A program made the translations under genes and the position numbers. A stretch of 64,000 bases of DNA from JACMNW01 sp963708425 (GTDB taxonomy: Bacteria; Pseudomonadota; Alphaproteobacteria; Rhodobacterales; Rhodobacteraceae): positions 2,294,001-2,358,000 of the forward strand of contig OY970206.1 in the NCBI GenBank assembly GCA_963708425.1. Reading direction: 5' to 3'. Under the pieces are notes generated by a model, which had not been told where the DNA came from, ran no database searches, and saw only the letters and a list, made by a program, of their open reading frames with translations. Below, in pieces: positions 33,570-42,566 of this stretch (within the stretch, counting starts at the first letter, position 1; every line of letters begins with the position of its first letter).

Positions 33570-34796
33570 TTACCCGTCGCGGGCGGCGGAGTTTTGATCC
33601 ATCAGGTAGCGTTGTGATAGCGGAATTGCCGCGGCTCCAAGTGATCTTGCCTGTGCGCCGACAGTGCCTTCGCGGATTTGCGGCGGGTCGATACCGGCAA
33701 GATCAAGGCGGTTGAAGGCAACCTCGGTCCGTTTGGTAATTTCGGCGCGGACAGATAGCGGCATCCAGCCGTCTATCACGACGGCTTCAAGCTCCATCAG
33801 GGTAGAGGCGCTTAGGATCGCGCTGGCCAGCCCTTCGGCGGCACCGTCTATCCATGCCGACAGGATGGGTGGGCTGACGTGCCATTCATCGGGGCTTTCC
33901 CAAAGATGAGCGGAGGGCTCGCCCGCTGCCTCCATCGCGGCGGCGAGGACGGACATCGAGGCCACATCGAACAGGCGGCGCATTCGGCCATCGGGGCCGG
34001 GCACCGGCATGGGGCCGACGCCAGCGGCGTTGCCAGTGCGCCCGGTGAACAGTTGCCCGTTCAGCACAAGACCGCCACCGATGAAATAGCCGAAGTAGAA
34101 ATACAGAAAATCCTTTGGCCGATCGCCGGTGCCAAACACCAGTTCGGCACCACAGGCGGCGGTGGCATCGTTTTGGACATAGACCGGCATCCCGGTAAGG
34201 GTGGCCAGTTCGCCCTGGATATCACGGGTGCGCCACGCGTCCATCTCGGACTGGGGTGCATTGATGTTTTCCACCCAGTTCCAAAGTTGGAACGGCATCG
34301 CGATGCCCATGCCAACAATGCGGCTGCGCTGGGCGGCGGGCAGGATGGCGGTGATGGCGGGCATTGCTTTTGCGACAAAGGCTATCACTGCGCCGGGTGT
34401 GGGGTATTGGTAAATCTGGCGCTGGGTGGCGCGAACATGGCCTTGGAAATCAATCAACGTCAGATCGGCAGAGCGCCGCCCGATTTTGAGGCCAAAGAAG
34501 AACGCACCATCGGCATCCAGCATCATTGGCACGGATGGCTGCCCGATGCGGCCGCGGATCGGCTTGCCACGCACCAGAAGACCATCGCCTTCCAGCGCGC
34601 GCATGATTACCGACACAGTTTGCGCCGATAGGCCAGTGATCCGCGCAATGTCGGATTTCGAAAGCGCGCCCTGTTGGCGAACCAAGGATAGAACCAGTCG
34701 TTCATTCTGGGCGCGCATACCCGATTGATTGGTGCCGCGCAGGCCGGGATCTTCAGTATTGGGGCGATCCGGCGCGGGGTCGAGGCCCAGTTTCAT
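33570..34796 (-). CDS. ROK-family transcriptional regulator (fructose operon regulator candidate)
   Basis: 408 residues. A MarR-like winged helix occupies about 30-90 (ERLVLSLVRQQGALSKSDIARITGLSAQTVSVIMRALE). It is followed by the ROK sugar-kinase-like domain (FFGLKIGRRSADLTLID, MPVYVQNDATAACGAELVFG, FIGGGLVLNGQLFTGRTGNAAGVGPM). It overlaps the mutarotase gene by 4 bp and is divergent from frcBCAK. A 21-bp palindrome in the shared control region is a good candidate operator. The likely effector is a sugar or sugar phosphate, by analogy with NagC/Mlc. Confidence 0.9.
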   Translation of the reverse strand: MKLGLDPAPDRPNTEDPGLRGTNQSGMRAQNERLVLSLVRQQGALSKSDIARITGLSAQTVSVIMRALEGDGLLVRGKPIRGRIGQPSVPMMLDADGAFFFGLKIGRRSADLTLIDFQGHVRATQRQIYQYPTPGAVIAFVAKAMPAITAILPAAQRSRIVGMGIAMPFQLWNWVENINAPQSEMDAWRTRDIQGELATLTGMPVYVQNDATAACGAELVFGTGDRPKDFLYFYFGYFIGGGLVLNGQLFTGRTGNAAGVGPMPVPGPDGRMRRLFDVASMSVLAAAMEAAGEPSAHLWESPDEWHVSPPILSAWIDGAAEGLASAILSASTLMELEAVVIDGWMPLSVRAEITKRTEVAFNRLDLAGIDPPQIREGTVGAQARSLGAAAIPLSQRYLMDQNSAARDG

Positions 34797-35236
34797 GGTG
34801 GCGGCGTTCCATCACCAATCACGCCCTTGCGCAAGATAACATTGGCGAAAAGCGCCGTTTCGCTGGTGGCCACGATGGTGTGTGCAGCACGGATGCGGGG
34901 GTAAAGATCCGGCCCCGACAGAGGATGCACCGAATGCTTTGGAGCACGGTTATGGCAAGTAGCGTCGATCTGGTGATGGATCGGGCCGCTTTGCGTCGGG
35001 TCATTATTCAGTGCAGCGCGAAAGATGGCTTGCGGTACCGCGTCATCAATTGGCAGCACCTGTAGAATGGCGTCCAGCAGAGCGATGATGCCATGCCCAT
35101 CGGCCCGCACCAGACGGCGCGCATCGTTCTGGGCAGGGTAGTTGCCGTCGACAAGCGCTATCTCATCGCCATGCCCCATGGAGCGCAACGTATACAGCAA
35201 GTCAGGCCCAAGGATGGATGGCAGTCCGATCAGCAT
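34793..35236 (-). CDS. RbsD/FucU-family sugar mutarotase
   Basis: 147 residues. MLIGLPSILGPDLLYTLRSMGHGDEIALVDGNYPAQ is the family N-terminus, with the His of the active site in MGHGDEI. Members interconvert sugar anomers (pyranose/furanose, alpha/beta) and supply the correct form to transport or kinase steps. It overlaps the ROK regulator gene. The length and start resemble FucU (fucose mutarotase) more than RbsD. In this context it may act on fructose, which is an inference. Confidence 0.85.
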   Translation of the reverse strand: MLIGLPSILGPDLLYTLRSMGHGDEIALVDGNYPAQNDARRLVRADGHGIIALLDAILQVLPIDDAVPQAIFRAALNNDPTQSGPIHHQIDATCHNRAPKHSVHPLSGPDLYPRIRAAHTIVATSETALFANVILRKGVIGDGTPPP

Positions 35237-35329
35237 TTCAGTCTCGCAAGGATTTTGGCACGCCCGTGTTTAGCGCCGGATGGGCCGGTGAATTTGACGA
35301 CACTGCGATGTGAGGCGAGTCCTGTCAAT

Positions 35330-35350
35330 AATAAATCACTCTGATTTATT
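35330..35350. promoter_or_regulatory. Palindromic operator in the frc divergent control region
   Basis: AATAAATCA at 35330-35338 is an exact inverted copy of TGATTTATT at 35342-35350, with a 3-bp spacer (CTC). It lies 93 bp upstream of the mutarotase start and 115 bp upstream of frcB. It is A/T-rich as in ROK operators. Confidence 0.65.
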
Positions 35351-35465
35351 TAACTTGACGTAGCGAGGGGAATCAGATTTGGATATGCCCATCGTCGGGC
35401 ACTTTTTGCTTTTCGTAAAGCTTTCTAATGGGGCGAATGGCCCTTAATCCTTGGGAGGACTACCA

Positions 35466-36488
35466 ATGAAATACAAGTCAACTGCACTGTTGGGTGCTGC
35501 TGCACTGGCATTGATGACCAGCACAGCGTTCGCAGAATCGCATGGCGGCGGTCTTGCCTGCCTGATCACCAAGAACAACACCAACGCCTTCTTCGTGAAG
35601 ATGAAGGAAGGCGCTGAGGCCGCTGCAGTTGCAGCTGGTCTTGAGTTCCAAGCCTATGCCGGTGAAAAAGATGGCGATTCTGCACCGCAGATCACTGCCA
35701 TTGAAAACTGTGTGGCTGCCGGTGCCAAGGGTATCTTGATCACGCCGTCGGACGACGCGGTCGGGCCGTTCCTCAAGGAAGCCCGCGCTGCCGGCATTCT
35801 GGTCATCGCGCTTGACACACCACTGGCAGACGCCGAAGCACAAGACATCACCTTTGCGACCGACAACTTCGAAGCTGGTCTGTTGATTGGCAAATGGGCT
35901 GCCGCAACGCTGGGTGCCGAGGCCGCAAACGCCAAGATCGCCATGCTGGACATCAACAAAAATAACATCTCGGTTGACGTTGCACGTGACACCGGCTTCC
36001 TGGTTGGTTTCGGCATCGAAGTGCCTGATCTGACCGTAATGGGTTCGGAAACCGATCCACGCGTGATCGGTCACGAAACATCGGACGCAAACGCTGAGGG
36101 CGGTCTGCGCGCGATGGAAACATTGCTGGCAATAGACCCAGACATCAACGTGGTCTACACGATCAACGAACCGGCCGCTGAAGGTGCATTCCAGGCGCTC
36201 AAAGCCGCCGGAAAAGAAGGCGTGCTGGTGGTTTCGGTTGACGGCGGCTGCCCTGGCGTCGCCGCGGTGAAAGAGGGTATCATCGGTGCCACGTCGCAGC
36301 AATACCCGCTGCTGATGGCGTCGAAGGGCATCGAGGCAATCGCTGCTTTTGCCAAAGACGGCAGCAAGCCAACGGTTACCGAAGGCCTGTCGTTCTTCAA
36401 TACCGGTGTAAACCTGATCACCGACAAACCAGCCGAAGGTGTGCCATCGCTTGACAGCACCAAAGGCACGGAGTTGTGCTGGGGCTAA
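35466..36488 (+). CDS. frcB: Fructose ABC transporter, periplasmic sugar-binding protein
   Basis: 340 residues. A signal peptide (MKYKSTALLGAAALALMTSTAFAE) is followed by a periplasmic-binding-protein fold of the ribose/fructose cluster (ITKNNTNAFFVKMKEGAEAAA, QITAIENCVAAGAKGILITPSD, VVSVDGGCPGVAAVKEGIIGAT). GGAGG lies 7 nt before the ATG at 35466. The gene order B-C-A-K matches frcBCAK of Sinorhizobium, known to import fructose, mannose and ribose. Confidence 0.92.
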   Translation: MKYKSTALLGAAALALMTSTAFAESHGGGLACLITKNNTNAFFVKMKEGAEAAAVAAGLEFQAYAGEKDGDSAPQITAIENCVAAGAKGILITPSDDAVGPFLKEARAAGILVIALDTPLADAEAQDITFATDNFEAGLLIGKWAAATLGAEAANAKIAMLDINKNNISVDVARDTGFLVGFGIEVPDLTVMGSETDPRVIGHETSDANAEGGLRAMETLLAIDPDINVVYTINEPAAEGAFQALKAAGKEGVLVVSVDGGCPGVAAVKEGIIGATSQQYPLLMASKGIEAIAAFAKDGSKPTVTEGLSFFNTGVNLITDKPAEGVPSLDSTKGTELCWG

Positions 36489-36515
36489 ATTGCCTTTTGT
36501 TCTGGCTTGATTAAC

Positions 36516-36543
36516 AGAAGGGCGGCTTTACAGTCGCCCTTCT
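36516..36543 (+). terminator. Hairpin between frcB and frcC
   Basis: AGAAGGGCG pairs exactly with CGCCCTTCT around a 10-nt loop and is followed by a short TCAT run. It is likely a partial terminator or mRNA stabiliser that raises frcB expression over frcC, as is common in ABC operons. Confidence 0.6.
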
Positions 36544-36598
36544 TCATAAGCGAAACCCGGCAAGGGTTTCGGGGTCATCACGGGGGGATACCGAAGCG

Positions 36599-37678
36599 AT
36601 GAGCGCACAAGACACACCAACCAAAACGATTTCCGATTTCGAGGCGACGCTGACCAAAGCTGAGGCGGTGGTGGCAACGTTCGAGCGGGATGACAAGTCG
36701 TTCATCCCGGTTTTGCGCGGGTATCTGCGCAATTACCCGACCCTGATACCCGCGCTGGTGCTGTTGATCTCGGTCATCGGCTTTAGCATTATCGCGCCGC
36801 GGTTTCTGGGTATCGGCGCGCTTTCGACGGTGCTGAAGCAGGTTACCGTGACGGGCTTTGTGGCGCTGGCGCAGACGCTGGTGATCTTGACTGCCGGGAT
36901 TGATTTGTCGGTCGGGGCGATACTGGTTGTCAGTTCGCTGGTGATGGGCAACCTTGCCGTTCTGGCGGGCATTCCGGTGGGAATTGCGATCTTGGTCGGG
37001 ATTTTCGTTGGCGGAGTGATGGGTTTTGTGAACGGCGTTCTGGTGGCAAAGATGAAGCTGCCGCCGTTCATCGTGACGCTGGGCACGCTGTCGATCTTTA
37101 ACGCGCTGAAGCTGTGGTATTCGGGGTCTGAATCCATCCGCAATGTTGATATCGACGCAAAGGCACCAGGGCTTTTGTGGTTTGGCCAAGGCTTTAACTT
37201 TGGCGGTGCCAGCATTACCTATGGCGGCATCATGTTGATTTTGCTGGCGGCGGTGCTTTGGTATGTGCTGAACCATACCGCGTGGGGCAGGCATGTGCAT
37301 GCGATTGGCGACGATCCGGATTCGGCGATGCTTTCAGGCATTCGAGTGAACGGCGTGCTGATCTCGGTCTATGCTGTGGCCGGATTGATCTGTGGCTTTG
37401 CGGCGTGGGTTGCTATTGGCAGGGTTGGTTCGGTTTCGCCCATTGCATTTGACACGGTAAACTTGGGGTCGATCACCGCTGTGGTGATTGGTGGCACCTC
37501 GCTGTTTGGCGGGCGCGGGTCAATCGTCGGGTCGGTGCTGGGGGCCTTTATTGTCGGCGTGTTCAACACGGGCCTGTCGTTGGCCGGGGTGGACGATTAT
37601 TGGCAAATGTTTGCGGCAGGGTGCCTTGTGATCATCGCTGTTGCATTGGATCAATGGCTGCGGAGGGCATCGCAATGA
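36599..37678 (+). CDS. frcC: Fructose ABC transporter, permease
   Basis: 359 residues with about ten membrane helices, in the RbsC/BPD_transp_2 family. Typical segments are LVILTAGIDLSVGAILVVSSLVMG, GVMGFVNGVLVAKMKLPPFIVTLGTLSIF, GRHVHAIGDDPDSAMLSGI and VVIGGTSLFGGRGSIVGSVLG. The ATG at 36599 (MSAQDTPTK) is followed by a cytosolic tail of about 45 residues. Its stop overlaps frcA (ATGA). Confidence 0.93.
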   Translation: MSAQDTPTKTISDFEATLTKAEAVVATFERDDKSFIPVLRGYLRNYPTLIPALVLLISVIGFSIIAPRFLGIGALSTVLKQVTVTGFVALAQTLVILTAGIDLSVGAILVVSSLVMGNLAVLAGIPVGIAILVGIFVGGVMGFVNGVLVAKMKLPPFIVTLGTLSIFNALKLWYSGSESIRNVDIDAKAPGLLWFGQGFNFGGASITYGGIMLILLAAVLWYVLNHTAWGRHVHAIGDDPDSAMLSGIRVNGVLISVYAVAGLICGFAAWVAIGRVGSVSPIAFDTVNLGSITAVVIGGTSLFGGRGSIVGSVLGAFIVGVFNTGLSLAGVDDYWQMFAAGCLVIIAVALDQWLRRASQ

Positions 37679-38460
37679 GTGACCTTAAACCCATTCTGAC
37701 GGCGCGCGGCCTGATGAAACGTTATGGTACCGTCGTGGCTATGAACGGCGCGGATTTCGACCTGTATCCCGGCGAAATTACCGCTGTCATCGGCGATAAC
37801 GGGGCGGGCAAATCCACGCTGATCAAGGCGCTGTCGGGGGCGGTTACCCCCGACCACGGCGAGATCATGCTGGAAGGCCAGATCGTGCATTTCAAATCGC
37901 CGCAAGATGCGCGGAAACTGGGGATTGAGACGGTTTATCAAAACCTTGCGCTATCACCGGCGCTGTCTATTGCCGACAACATGTTTCTGGGGCGGGAATG
38001 GCGGGCACCGGGGATTATGGGATCGGTCTTTCGCAAGATGGACCGGGCGGGGATGGAAAAGTTCGCCCGTGACAAGCTCAGCGAGCTGGGGCTGATGACG
38101 ATCCAGAATATCAATCAGGCGGTGGAATCACTGTCTGGTGGCCAGCGTCAGGGGGTTGCCGTGGCACGGGCGGCGGCGTTCGGGTCGAAGGTGGTGATTC
38201 TGGATGAACCGACAGCTGCTCTGGGGGTTAAGGAAAGCCGCCGGGTGCTGGAGTTGATCCGCGACGTGCGGGCGCGGGGGATTCCGATCATCCTGATCAG
38301 CCACAACATGCCGCATGTGTTTGAAGTGGCAGACCGCATTCACATTCATCGGCTTGGCCGACGGCTGTGCGTGATTGACCCAAAAGAGCACACGATGTCG
38401 GATGCGGTGGCCTATATGACCGGTGCGAAGCTACCCGCAGGCGTGACCGAGCCAGCATGA
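37675..38460 (+). CDS. frcA: Fructose ABC transporter, ATP-binding protein
   Basis: 261 residues with one ABC domain, unlike the double-domain RbsA, consistent with FrcA. Walker A GDNGAGKST is at 40-48, the signature LSGGQRQ at 153-159 and Walker B VVILDE at 173-178, with H-loop LISHNMPHVF. The ATG at 37675 overlaps the frcC stop, and its stop overlaps frcK (ATGA), giving tight translational coupling. Confidence 0.94.
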   Translation: MSDLKPILTARGLMKRYGTVVAMNGADFDLYPGEITAVIGDNGAGKSTLIKALSGAVTPDHGEIMLEGQIVHFKSPQDARKLGIETVYQNLALSPALSIADNMFLGREWRAPGIMGSVFRKMDRAGMEKFARDKLSELGLMTIQNINQAVESLSGGQRQGVAVARAAAFGSKVVILDEPTAALGVKESRRVLELIRDVRARGIPIILISHNMPHVFEVADRIHIHRLGRRLCVIDPKEHTMSDAVAYMTGAKLPAGVTEPA

Positions 38461-39062
38461 CACCGGCGGATCTCGCGCAGGAAATAACCACGCGCGGGGC
38501 TGCGGCAGATCGTTTTATCACGGCTGTCGCAGGCCCGCCGGGGGCTGGAAAATCGACACTGGCGGCGCAAATTGCCACGGCTATTGGCGCGGGCGCGCGA
38601 GTGGTGCCGATGGACGGCTTTCACTATGATAATGCCGTGCTGGATCAGCTTGGTTTGCGGGGCCGCAAAGGTGCGCCCGAGACGTTTGATGCAGCGGGCT
38701 TTCTGCATTTGATGCGGCGTCTGCGGGCAGGGGAGGATGCCGCCATTCCGGTGTTCGACCGCAATATGGATTTGGCGCGGGCGGCGGCCGATCTGGTGAC
38801 CGCAGCCGACAAGTACCTGATTGTCGAGGGCAATTATCTGCTGCTGAACGACGCGCCGTGGTGTGACTTGGCATCATTGTTCGATTTAAGCGTCTATATT
38901 GATGTGCCAGAGGCAGAGTTGGATGCGCGGTTGGTGGATCGGTGGCATCATCATGGCAAAACCCCGACTGAGGCCCGGCATTGGATTGACAGCAACGATC
39001 TGCCGAACATCCGGCGGGTTACGGAAGGATCGCGGCGGGCAGATATTGTGATTGGGGTTTAG
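38457..39062 (+). CDS. frcK: FrcK-like sugar/nucleoside kinase
   Basis: 201 residues with the P-loop GPPGAGKST (26-34) of the uridine-kinase/pantothenate-kinase-like fold. PMDGFHYDNAVLDQLGLRGRKGAPETFD and VEGNYLLLNDAPW also match this group. In Sinorhizobium frcK follows frcA and is thought to phosphorylate the imported sugar; its exact substrate is less certain. The start overlaps the frcA stop (ATGA). Confidence 0.85.
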   Translation: MTPADLAQEITTRGAAADRFITAVAGPPGAGKSTLAAQIATAIGAGARVVPMDGFHYDNAVLDQLGLRGRKGAPETFDAAGFLHLMRRLRAGEDAAIPVFDRNMDLARAAADLVTAADKYLIVEGNYLLLNDAPWCDLASLFDLSVYIDVPEAELDARLVDRWHHHGKTPTEARHWIDSNDLPNIRRVTEGSRRADIVIGV

Positions 39063-39063
39063 G

Positions 39064-39097
39064 GCAGAAAGATTCTCCGTACAGAAAATCTGTCTGC
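39064..39097 (+). terminator. Weak hairpin after frcK
   Basis: GCAGAAAGATT pairs with AATCTGTCTGC (one mismatch) around a 12-nt loop. There is no T-run. It lies in the convergent gap with the EamA gene. Confidence 0.35.
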
Positions 39098-40014
39098 TAC
39101 GGGGTCATGGCTTTGCGTTGTTCGGCGCGCTCTATCCCCAGCTTGTGTTCGCGCCAGATGATCAAGCAGCCTGCCGCCACGACAAATGCCGCACCGATCA
39201 ACATGGTCAGGGTTGGCACCTCGGCGAAGACGAAATAGCCGATGGCGAGGGCAAAAATCATCGAGGCATAGTCGAACGGAGCCACGACGGAGGCATCAGC
39301 CTCGCGGTAGCTGGAGGTCAGGAAAATCTGACCGACGCCGCCGAGTAACCCGGCGCCCACCAGCAATGCGACCTCGGATGCTGTAGGGATGACCCAGCCG
39401 AAGGGCAGGGTGGCAAGCGACAGCACGGTTGCGGTCAGCGAAAAGTAGAACACGATCGCCGGGGTTTTCTCCGTTTTGACCAATTTACGCACGAAAACTT
39501 GCGCGAGGGCGGCGAAGACGGCACCGCCTAACACAAGGATCGCGCCGAAGGCCTGGGCTTGGCTAAACTGATCGCCCGAGGTGATTGATAGCCGCGGCCA
39601 GACCACGATCAGCACGCCGATCAGGCCCAAAGCAACAGCGGTGATGCGAAAGGCCCGCACATCTTCACCAAGGAACATGGCGGCGAAAATGACAGTCAAC
39701 AACGGGGCGGCATAACCGATGGCGGTAACTTCGGGCAGCGGTAGATAGCCCAAGCCCGCGAAACCAAGACCCATTGCAAGGGTACCGACCAGTCCACGCC
39801 AGACGTGGCCCATGGGGTTGGAGGCGCGAAAGCCGGTGGCGAGTTCGCGGCGCAGAGCCAGCCAGATAACGATGACTGGCATGGCAAAGAATGATCGGAA
39901 GAACACCGCCTCGCCCGAGGGCACGTTTGGCGCGGTGGCCTTGATCAGCGACGCCATGGTGATGAACACGATGACGGAGACAACTTTGTAGCCGATGCCG
40001 CGCAGGGGCCGCAT
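39097..40014 (-). CDS. EamA-family (DMT superfamily) transporter
   Basis: 305 residues with ten hydrophobic segments in two five-helix repeats, as in EamA exporters (MASLIKATAPNVPSGEAVFFRSFFAMPVIV, LPLPEVTAIGYAAPLLTVIFAAMFLGEDV, GAGLLGGVGQIFLTSSYREADASVVAPFDYASMIFAL). It probably exports a metabolite or amino acid. It is divergent from adenine deaminase. Confidence 0.9.
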   Translation of the reverse strand: MRPLRGIGYKVVSVIVFITMASLIKATAPNVPSGEAVFFRSFFAMPVIVIWLALRRELATGFRASNPMGHVWRGLVGTLAMGLGFAGLGYLPLPEVTAIGYAAPLLTVIFAAMFLGEDVRAFRITAVALGLIGVLIVVWPRLSITSGDQFSQAQAFGAILVLGGAVFAALAQVFVRKLVKTEKTPAIVFYFSLTATVLSLATLPFGWVIPTASEVALLVGAGLLGGVGQIFLTSSYREADASVVAPFDYASMIFALAIGYFVFAEVPTLTMLIGAAFVVAAGCLIIWREHKLGIERAEQRKAMTP

Positions 40015-40102
40015 GAAAACCTCTGGTATTTCGATGAGATCAGGTCAATCACTCTGATCGACGCTGTGCAAGGGCCAAACGCCACAGAATTAGGAGACTG
40101 CG

Positions 40103-41803
40103 ATGACTAAGCCGTCGATTTCTGACCTGATTGATCAGGGGCGCGGGTTGGTGCCTGCCGACATAGTGCTGCGCGGGGGAAGGGTGTTCGATCTGATCAC
40201 CGGCGATCTGGTGGTGGGTGATGTGGCGATTTGCGGCGATACTATTGTGGGGGTGTTCGATCACTATGAGGGGGACCAAGTGATTGATGTGTCTGGGCAA
40301 ATTTTGGTGCCCGGCTTTATCGACACGCATCTGCATATCGAAAGCAGTCTGGTGACGCCGCATGAATTTGACCGATGTGTGACGCCGCGCGGGGTGACGA
40401 CGGCGATCTGCGATCCGCATGAAATTGCCAATGTTTGCGGGCTGTTGGGGATACATTACTTTTTGGAAGCCTCTATCCAGACGGTGATGGACATCCGCGT
40501 GCAGCTTTCGTCCTGCGTGCCATCGACCCATATGGAAACCACCGGCGCGCGGCTGGAGGCGGGCGATCTGGTGCCGTTGATGGATCATCCACGTGTGATC
40601 GGGCTGGCGGAATTTATGAATTATCCCGGTGTGTTGGCCAGTGATCCGGGGTGTATTGCCAAGCTGCAGGCGTTTCGCGGTCGGCATATTGATGGCCATG
40701 CGCCCTTGCTGCGCGGGCGCGATCTGAACGGTTATATCGCGGCCGGTATTCGGACCGAGCATGAGGCGACGACGGCTGCCGAAGGGCTGGAAAAGCTGCG
40801 CAAGGGAATGCGGGTTTTGATCCGCGAAGGATCGGTCTCCAAGGACTTGCATGCCTTGGTGCCACTGCTGACCGAACGCCATTCGCCTTATTTGTGCTTT
40901 TGCACCGATGACAGGAACCCGCTGGATATCGCCGAATATGGGCATCTGGATTATGTGATCCGCACCGCGATTGCGCTGGGTGCGCCGCCTTTGGCCGTTT
41001 ACCGAGCGGCGTCGCTTTCGGCGGCGCAGGCGTTTGGGCTGAAAGATCGCGGGTTGATTGCGCCCGGCAAGCGTGCCGATATTGTGGTGATTGACAGTCT
41101 CGAAAGGTGCCAGGCATCACGCGTTTTTGCGGGCGGGGTGGAGGCGACGGATGCGGCCTTTGCGGCGCGCGCGCTGACTGAACCAGTGGCGCGGCATTCG
41201 GTGAAGGCACGGCATGTTGAGGCGGGGCATTTCCGCACGGGTGGCAACCGCGTGGATACGCCGGTGATTGGCATTCTGCCGGGCAAGATCATTACCGAGC
41301 ATCTGACCTATGATATCGCCCCGCAGGATGGCGATAAGCGCCCGGATATTGACCGCGATCTGGTGAAGATTGCTGTGGTCGAACGACACGGGGTGAATGG
41401 CAATATTGCGACCGGGTTTGTAAAGGGGTTCGGGCTGACACGCGGGGCCATCGCGTCAACCGTTTGCCATGACCATCATAATATCGCGGTGGTAGGTGCT
41501 AATTATGACGATATGGCGCTGGCGGCCAATCGGCTGGGGCAGATTGAGGGCGGGTTTGTGGTGGTTGAGGGCGGTAAGGTGCTGGCCGAACTGGCGCTGC
41601 CAGTGGCCGGTTTGATGAGCTTGGAGCCGTTTGAAGTGGTGCGCGATACGCTGATCGGCCTACGCGCCGCTGCGAGGAGGTTGGGCGTAACGCTGGAAGA
41701 GCCGTTCTTGCAGCTGGCGTTTTTGTGCCTGCCGGTCATTCCGCACCTTAAGATTACCGATCATGGCATGGTGGATGTGGATCGGTTTGAGGTGATGCCA
41801 TAA
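40103..41803 (+). CDS. ade: Adenine deaminase
   Basis: 566 residues, full length. It converts adenine to hypoxanthine and ammonia (purine salvage). Metal ligands lie in PGFIDTHLHIES (HLH at 76-78); CDPHEIANVCGL, IDGHAPLLRG, FCTDDRNP and the C-terminal GNIATGFVKGFGL, VCHDHHNIAVVG are characteristic. The ATG at 40103 follows an AGGAG about 9 nt upstream. Confidence 0.95.
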   Translation: MTKPSISDLIDQGRGLVPADIVLRGGRVFDLITGDLVVGDVAICGDTIVGVFDHYEGDQVIDVSGQILVPGFIDTHLHIESSLVTPHEFDRCVTPRGVTTAICDPHEIANVCGLLGIHYFLEASIQTVMDIRVQLSSCVPSTHMETTGARLEAGDLVPLMDHPRVIGLAEFMNYPGVLASDPGCIAKLQAFRGRHIDGHAPLLRGRDLNGYIAAGIRTEHEATTAAEGLEKLRKGMRVLIREGSVSKDLHALVPLLTERHSPYLCFCTDDRNPLDIAEYGHLDYVIRTAIALGAPPLAVYRAASLSAAQAFGLKDRGLIAPGKRADIVVIDSLERCQASRVFAGGVEATDAAFAARALTEPVARHSVKARHVEAGHFRTGGNRVDTPVIGILPGKIITEHLTYDIAPQDGDKRPDIDRDLVKIAVVERHGVNGNIATGFVKGFGLTRGAIASTVCHDHHNIAVVGANYDDMALAANRLGQIEGGFVVVEGGKVLAELALPVAGLMSLEPFEVVRDTLIGLRAAARRLGVTLEEPFLQLAFLCLPVIPHLKITDHGMVDVDRFEVMP

Positions 41804-41838
41804 CTGCGATGGATGGCGCTTAGGGTGACTCCGGCGCC

Positions 41839-41860
41839 GACATTTTTGAACAGATGAAAT
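41839..41860 (+). repeat. Dispersed 3' intergenic element, copy 3
   Basis: GACATTTTTGAACAGATGAA after ade resembles the elements at 19592 and 28361. Confidence 0.5.
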
Positions 41861-41887
41861 GAGTAGGGGCCGCAGGGTGAAAAACCA

Positions 41888-41911
41888 AAAGCCGCCCCGA
41901 GGGACGGCTTT
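41888..41911 (-). terminator. Terminator after tRNA-Ala
   Basis: On the minus strand AAAGCCGTCCC pairs with GGGGCGGCTTT around a short loop (one G-T pair) and is followed by TGGTTTTT. It starts 7 bp after the tRNA end. Confidence 0.8.
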
Positions 41912-41918
41912 GAGGTTT

Positions 41919-41994
<76 letters not shown>

Positions 41995-42088
41995 GATCTT
42001 GGGCGCAATGAGTTACCGCATTGCCCGGGTTGTGTAGTAAAGGGCGCGGGGGGGCGCAAGTAAAAAACCGCGCCCCAGTGCTGCAATA

Positions 42089-42421
42089 TCAGACGTCTTC
42101 TTCGTCACCCGGCACATCGGCCAGATCGTCGAGCGATACGGTATCATCCGCATCATCCTCAAGCAGTTCATCATCCAGCTCGGCGTCGTCAGTGACGCCG
42201 GTTTCCAGCAGTTCGTCTTCTGCATCCAGATCATCGACCAGCGGATCGTCTTTTTCCGGCACAACGCGTGCGATGACGGCTGCCGTCATCTTGCGACGCG
42301 CAGTTTCGATATCCACGACCTCGCCCGTGTAGGGGCTGATGATCGGGGTTTTGTTCAGGTCATAAAAGCGCTTCCCGGTGGTTGGGCAAAGGCGCTTCGT
42401 GCCCCATTCTTCCTTGGGCAT
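42089..42421 (-). CDS. TIGR02300 (FYDLN acid domain) protein
   Basis: 110 residues. GTKRLCPTTGKRFYDLN near the N-terminus is the family signature, followed by SPYTGEV. The second half is extremely acidic (DDLDAEDELLETGVTDD, DELLEDDADD). The function is unknown; it is widespread in alphaproteobacteria. The ATG at 42421 has an AAGG 8 nt upstream. tRNA-Ala lies just downstream on the same strand. Confidence 0.93.
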   Translation of the reverse strand: MPKEEWGTKRLCPTTGKRFYDLNKTPIISPYTGEVVDIETARRKMTAAVIARVVPEKDDPLVDDLDAEDELLETGVTDDAELDDELLEDDADDTVSLDDLADVPGDEEDV

Positions 42422-42566
42422 GTTGGTTACCTTGGTTGTCGGATGTCCAGTAAACCGTTCGCTTGCCACAGGTGCGGGTGGGTGTCAAAGGCTTTCGCAT
42501 TGTTAACGGGGCCGGTTGCGGCTGCCTGCCTGTCAGGTATGCTGCGGCGCCAACCCAGAGGTGCAA

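Noticed and set aside
42021..42332. Poly-Ser open frame
   Set aside because: It is the reverse of the acidic tail of the FYDLN protein (Asp/Glu codons read as Ser on the other strand).
42033..42470. A second gene overlapping the FYDLN protein starting at 42469
   Set aside because: The longer start adds 16 residues without a ribosome site and loses the family-typical MPKEEWGTKR start.
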